A stretch of 25,659 nucleotides of DNA from AVCC01 sp041736255 (GTDB lineage Bacteria > Pseudomonadota > Gammaproteobacteria > Burkholderiales > Burkholderiaceae_D): NCBI GenBank assembly GCA_041736255.1, contig JBGSTZ010000171.1:1-25659 (forward strand), in the 5' to 3' direction. The notes beneath the pieces are model-generated. The model did not search any database. It was given only the letters and a program-made list of their open reading frames with translations, and was not told the origin of the DNA. Of this stretch, positions 22,659 through 25,659 are shown one piece after another. A program made the position numbers and the translations under genes. Every line of letters starts with the position of its first letter. Position 1 is the stretch's first letter.

Positions 22659-23090
22659 TTATTTCTTGCAGGTGAGAGTGTATGTCTCGGCGGCGCGGCG
22701 CGCTTTGCGTTGGGCAGTTGCCATCGACTTTTTGGGCGCATTTGCGGCGTCTTCTTTTGCCCATTGTTGGCGCTGTTGTAGCAGTTCGCATTGTTTCCGT
22801 TTGCTTGCTGCGGCACGGATGTATTTTTCGTGGGAGCGCTCGTCCATCGCCTCTTCCCGTTTGCGTTTGCTTCTCAATCGATTCAGTTCGGCCTTGTCTG
22901 TTACCAGACGCTGGCGAGAGTCGCCGGCATCTGGCTGAGAAAACGTATCAGTTGTCTTGAAAACCGTTCCAGTTTCATTCGCGCATTCAGTATCGCTGTA
23001 CGTGATTTTCGTCCCTGTTTGGCACTTGTAAATGGCCGCGGCAGGAACGGATACCGCGTATAGCAAGACTAACAATAGCAATCTGATCAT
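22659..23090 (-). CDS. DUF4124 domain-containing exported protein
   Basis: A 143-aa protein with a Sec signal peptide (hydrophobic 3-18, ending AAA). The signal is followed directly by a short DUF4124 domain (about 19-60), IYKCQTGTKITYSDTEC, a small beta motif common in beta- and gammaproteobacterial envelope proteins. The remainder (60-143) is highly charged, rich in Lys/Arg/Glu/Gln, and probably helical or coiled-coil, ending in a Cys-containing tail (TCKK). The function is unknown. It starts 10 bp after the stop of the FAD-dehydrogenase gene, with an AAGG ribosome site next to that stop, so it is probably the last gene of that operon. Confidence 0.82.
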   Translation of the reverse strand: MIRLLLLVLLYAVSVPAAAIYKCQTGTKITYSDTECANETGTVFKTTDTFSQPDAGDSRQRLVTDKAELNRLRSKRKREEAMDERSHEKYIRAAASKRKQCELLQQRQQWAKEDAANAPKKSMATAQRKARRAAETYTLTCKK

Positions 23091-23100
23091 AGAGTTTGCC

Positions 23101-24507
23101 TTACAAAACTTTACCGGGATTCATCAGGTTCAACGGGTCAAATGCTTGCTTGAGCGTTTGCATCATCTGCATCTCCACCGCCGACTTGTAGCGCCGGATT
23201 TCATCGCGTTTTAGCGCGCCCAAACCGTGTTCGGCCGAAATCGAGCCGCCGTAGCTGTGTACGCTGTCATGCACCACCAGATTGATCGCCGCTTGCTGGT
23301 CGATGAACGCCGCGTCACTGATGTCTTCGGGCGGCGAGACGTTGTAATGCAGATTGCCGTCGCCCAGATGGCCGAAAGTGACCATCCGGCAGCCGGGCGC
23401 TGCTTGCTGCAGCAACACATCGGTAGTTTGAATGAAGTCGGCGATGCGCGAAATCGGCACCGAAATGTCGTGCTTGACGTTCTTGCCTTCGTCCGCCTGC
23501 GCCAGCGAAATGTGTTCGCGCAAATTCCACAGCGCTTTGGACTGGGCGATCGAGGCGGCGACGATGGCGTCTGTAATGACTTCCTGTTCCAGCGCGGTGC
23601 CGATCAGGCTTTCCAGCATGGCGTTCGCATGCTGTTCCGATTCGCTGTCGGATAATTCCAACAGCACGTACTGCGGGTGATTTTCCGCAAAAGGCAGGCG
23701 CATTTGCGGAAAATGCTTGGTCACCAGTTGCAGGCAGAAATCCGACATCAACTCGAAGCCGGTCAGCGCCGCGCCGCAGTGCGATTGCGCCAGTGATAAA
23801 AATTGCAAGGCATCGGCGGGTGTTGGCATCGCGGCCAGCGCGGTGATTTGCGCTTTGGGTTGCGGAAACAGCTTCATCACGGCGGCGGTGATGACGCCGA
23901 GCGTGCCTTCGGCGCCAATGAACAGGTCGCGCAGATCGTAACCGGTATTGTCCTTGCGTAGCCCTCGCAAGCCGTCCCAGATTTCACCGTGCGCAGTCAC
24001 GACTTCGAGGCCGAGGCAGAGTTCGCGGGTATTGCCGTAACGCAGCACGGCGGTGCCGCCGGCGTTGGAAGACAGATTGCCGCCAATGGTGCAACTGCCT
24101 TCGGACGCCAGCGAGAGCGGGAACAAACGTTCGGCGTTGCTCGCGGCCTGTTGCAGATTTTGCAGGATGCAACCAGCTTCTGCCGTGACAGTGTTGTTGA
24201 ACGTATCTACCGCGCGAATCTGGTTCAGGCGCGTCAGCGACAACACGATGGCGGTACCGCTGTCGTCCGGCACGCTGCCTAGCACCAGTCCGGTATTGCC
24301 GCCTTGCGGCACCAGCGGGATCTTGAACTGATTGCACAATTTGACCACGGCGGCGACTTCGGCAGTGGAGCCGGGCTTGACCACCGCCAGCGCGCTGCCG
24401 GTAAAGCGGCCGCGCCAATCGGTCAAATAGGTTGCAGTGTCAGTCGCCTCGGTTAGCACGTAATTAGCGCCAATTGCGGCGCGACAGAGAGTCAAAAAAT
24501 CGTTCAT
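23101..24507 (-). CDS. FAD-binding oxidoreductase, D-2-hydroxyacid (D-2-hydroxyglutarate/D-lactate) dehydrogenase type
   Basis: A flavoenzyme of 468 aa from the ATG at 24507 (MNDFLTLCRA). The frame is open further upstream, but this ATG overlaps the preceding stop as ATGA and matches the family start. The N-terminal PCMH FAD-binding domain includes PLVPQGGNTGLVLGSVPD and the Gly/Ser-rich SCTIGGNLSSNAGG. The C-terminal FAD-oxidase_C domain has GHLGDGNLHYN and ends AFDPLNLMNPGKVL. Relatives (GlcD, Dld2, D2HGDH) oxidise D-2-hydroxyacids and pass electrons to a quinone, cytochrome or ETF. The exact substrate cannot be assigned. It is translationally coupled to the DUF2069 membrane protein upstream. 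Confidence 0.9.
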   Translation of the reverse strand: MNDFLTLCRAAIGANYVLTEATDTATYLTDWRGRFTGSALAVVKPGSTAEVAAVVKLCNQFKIPLVPQGGNTGLVLGSVPDDSGTAIVLSLTRLNQIRAVDTFNNTVTAEAGCILQNLQQAASNAERLFPLSLASEGSCTIGGNLSSNAGGTAVLRYGNTRELCLGLEVVTAHGEIWDGLRGLRKDNTGYDLRDLFIGAEGTLGVITAAVMKLFPQPKAQITALAAMPTPADALQFLSLAQSHCGAALTGFELMSDFCLQLVTKHFPQMRLPFAENHPQYVLLELSDSESEQHANAMLESLIGTALEQEVITDAIVAASIAQSKALWNLREHISLAQADEGKNVKHDISVPISRIADFIQTTDVLLQQAAPGCRMVTFGHLGDGNLHYNVSPPEDISDAAFIDQQAAINLVVHDSVHSYGGSISAEHGLGALKRDEIRRYKSAVEMQMMQTLKQAFDPLNLMNPGKVL

Positions 24508-24896
24508 TTTGCAGCCTTGTCGATGGTTTCGCGTGCCAGTTTTTTGGCGGCTTTTTTGAGTGGGCGCAGATACAGAATCGCGCAAAAGAAATACATTACG
24601 CTTAGAGCCACTTCAACCCATCCCAATGTGGCCGAAAGTCCTTGATCGCTGGTGGCGCGCACCACGCCTTCCATCAAATACAGTAGGATCAGCATCGACG
24701 ACCATTGCAGCGTGTAATTATCGCGTTTCAAGACGCCGCGTAGCGGTAGCAGCAGCGGTATCACTTTGAGCACCATCCATGAACCACCCGGACGCAATGG
24801 CGCCAGCACCATTTCCCAAGCAATGCACAAGACAATCAGGGCGATTAAGCTGATGCTGGCACCGAGATGATAATTTTTTTGGAGAGTGTTTTGCAT
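24504..24896 (-). CDS. DUF2069 family small membrane protein
   Basis: A 130-aa protein from the ATG at 24896 (MQNTLQKNYHL), with about four transmembrane helices and a Lys/Arg-rich C-terminal tail (LKKAAKKLARETIDKAAK). It belongs to the uncharacterised DUF2069 family, recognised by the LPLRGVLKRDNYTLQW...LYLMEGVVRA core. Members commonly follow wrbA in betaproteobacteria and are described only as predicted membrane proteins. Its start overlaps the wrbA stop by 1 nt (TAATG) and its stop overlaps the dehydrogenase start (ATGA). The longer upstream frame merely reads through wrbA in another frame and is not used. Confidence 0.87.
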   Translation of the reverse strand: MQNTLQKNYHLGASISLIALIVLCIAWEMVLAPLRPGGSWMVLKVIPLLLPLRGVLKRDNYTLQWSSMLILLYLMEGVVRATSDQGLSATLGWVEVALSVMYFFCAILYLRPLKKAAKKLARETIDKAAK

Positions 24897-25501
24897 TATT
24901 TTTGTAATTGAATAGCAGTGGCGGCGAGTCGTTGCCCGAGGGCTATGGCGAGGTGGCGGGTGTCGTGCGAAAGCGTCTTGCTGCCATCGGCGCCGGACCA
25001 GTGGGTGGCGCCGTAGGGACTGCCGCCGCTGGCGCTCGTCATCAATTCCGGATGGGTGTAAGGCAAACCCTGGATCAGCATGCCGTGATGCAGCAGCGGC
25101 AGCATCATCGACAGCAAAGTCGATTCCTGTCCGCCATGCAGGCTGCCGGTTGAGGTAAATACGCAGGCCGGTTTGCCGCACAGCACGCCAGAGTGCCATT
25201 GGGCGCCAGTGCCGTCCCAGAAATACTTCATCGCCGCAGCCATGTTGCCGAAGCGCGTAGGCGAACCCAGCGCCAGGCCGGCACACTGTTCCAAGTCGGC
25301 CAATTCGACATACGGCGCGCCGGCATCGGGAATGGCGGGCGCAGTGGCTTCGGTCACGGTCGAGACTTCCGGCACGGTGCGCAGCCGGGCATCGCAGCCC
25401 GGCACGCTTTCAATACCCTGGGCGATGCATTCCGCCAGTGTGCGGGTAGAGCCGTTGCGGGAGTAGTACAAAACGAGCAGAGGGATGTTGGATGGATTCA
25501 T
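24896..25501 (-). CDS. wrbA: NAD(P)H:quinone oxidoreductase, WrbA-like flavodoxin fold
   Basis: An FMN-dependent two-electron quinone reductase of 201 aa from the ATG at 25501 (MNPSNIPLLV), close to the usual 198-200. The FMN phosphate loop is LYYSRNGSTRTLAE. Family blocks GSPTRFGNMAAAMKYFWD, STGSLHGGQESTLLSM and LLHHGMLIQGLPYT...GGSPYGATHWSG are all present. The frame continues upstream for 46 codons, but those encode nothing wrbA-like and overlap another ORF's 3' end, so the shorter start is chosen. It is the first gene of a tightly overlapping operon with DUF2069 and the dehydrogenase. Confidence 0.93.
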   Translation of the reverse strand: MNPSNIPLLVLYYSRNGSTRTLAECIAQGIESVPGCDARLRTVPEVSTVTEATAPAIPDAGAPYVELADLEQCAGLALGSPTRFGNMAAAMKYFWDGTGAQWHSGVLCGKPACVFTSTGSLHGGQESTLLSMMLPLLHHGMLIQGLPYTHPELMTSASGGSPYGATHWSGADGSKTLSHDTRHLAIALGQRLAATAIQLQK

Positions 25502-25508
25502 GCTTGAT

Positions 25509-25514
25509 ATTATA
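25509..25514 (-). promoter_or_regulatory. Possible -10 element of wrbA, very close to its ATG
   Basis: A perfect TATAAT on the minus strand ends 7 bp before the wrbA ATG. No good -35 lies 17 bp further upstream (TGCGTA) and no Shine-Dalgarno lies between. If used, the transcript would start at or next to the ATG and be leaderless. A chance match in AT-rich DNA is also possible. Confidence 0.35.
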
Positions 25515-25530
25515 TTGTACTTAACTGATG

Positions 25531-25659
25531 TTACGCAGCCTGCAGAGCCTGTAGTTCGGCATAGGCCTGTCGGGTTGCTTTGATGAAGAGTTTTGCCCTT
25601 ATCGCGAAATGGTTTGTTTTGAGCTTTATATTCAGGCACTCCAATTTGAATACGGCATA
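25531..25659 (-). CDS. C-terminal end of an unidentified, transposase-like protein (partial)
   Basis: A minus-strand frame enters from the right edge and ends in TAA at 25531-25533, giving 42 residues: YAVFKLECLNIKLKTNHFAI, then RAKLFIKATRQAYAELQALQ and AA. The amphipathic, Lys/Leu-rich composition with NHFAIRAKLFIKA...AYAELQ looks like the C-terminus of a DDE transposase, but I do not recognise the family with certainty. It is in the same orientation as wrbA and ends 29 bp before it, so any wrbA promoter overlaps its 3' end. It could equally be the end of an unrelated conserved gene. Confidence 0.4.
   Translation of the reverse strand, partial: YAVFKLECLNIKLKTNHFAIRAKLFIKATRQAYAELQALQAA

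Noticed and set aside
24504..25286. A long minus-strand frame that would extend the DUF2069 protein to 260 aa
   Set aside because: The extra N-terminal half is out-of-frame translation of wrbA, low in hydrophobic helices, and the TAATG overlap start at 24896 fits the family length.
24896..25639. A 247-aa version of WrbA starting at 25639
   Set aside because: The first 46 residues have no flavodoxin similarity and overlap the 3' end of another ORF in a different frame. The ATG at 25501 gives the normal family length.

Overview
The window looks like chromosome of a betaproteobacterium, probably Burkholderiales and plausibly Oxalobacteraceae. That placement is inferred from the gene order trpF-trpB-trpA-accD-folC-(SPOR protein)-cvpA-purF-metZ, typical of that order, and from protein similarity recalled without a database search.

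Region 1 (1-6.5 kb) is visibly AT-rich accessory DNA for surface polysaccharide. Two GH16 glycoside hydrolase lipoproteins lie tail to tail (425-1549 + and 1683-2618 -). Next, on the minus strand, come a Wzy/ligase-type polymerase, a Wzx-type flippase and a GT4 glycosyltransferase. The cluster continues into fcl and gmd (6462-8609 -), which turn GDP-mannose into GDP-L-fucose and have the higher GC of the core genome. Reading from gmd, the minus-strand order is sugar nucleotide synthesis, sugar transfer, export, polymerisation and a lipoprotein hydrolase, so this is probably one operon making a fucose-containing polymer. The initiating transferase, the outer-membrane export proteins and the GDP-mannose genes are not in the window.

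Region 2 (8.6-18.8 kb) is conserved housekeeping on the plus strand: tryptophan synthesis (trpF, trpB, trpA), acetyl-CoA carboxylase beta subunit (accD), folate polyglutamylation (folC), a DedD-like SPOR protein, cvpA, purF and a MetZ-type sulfhydrylase. A 333-bp AT-rich gap carrying a 105-bp foldback element (REPIN/MITE-like) separates trpB from trpA.

Region 3 (18.9-22.0 kb) holds a LOG-family phosphoribohydrolase translationally coupled to a TetR regulator (minus strand). Divergent from these are a ribosome hibernation factor (hpf) with a clear promoter and terminator, and a DUF808/YedI membrane protein.

Region 4 (22.0-22.65 kb) is a REP-associated tyrosine transposase (RAYT) flanked on both sides by five copies of one REP sequence, arranged as inverted pairs (REPINs). 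This is the clearest mobile or selfish-element system here.

Region 5 (22.66-25.5 kb, minus strand) is a compact run wrbA, DUF2069, FAD-linked dehydrogenase, DUF4124. The first three are joined by 1-nt (TAATG) and ATGA overlaps. Both window edges carry fragments of ORFs that resemble transposase ends, though weakly.

No tRNA, rRNA, CRISPR array or clearly new defence system was seen.
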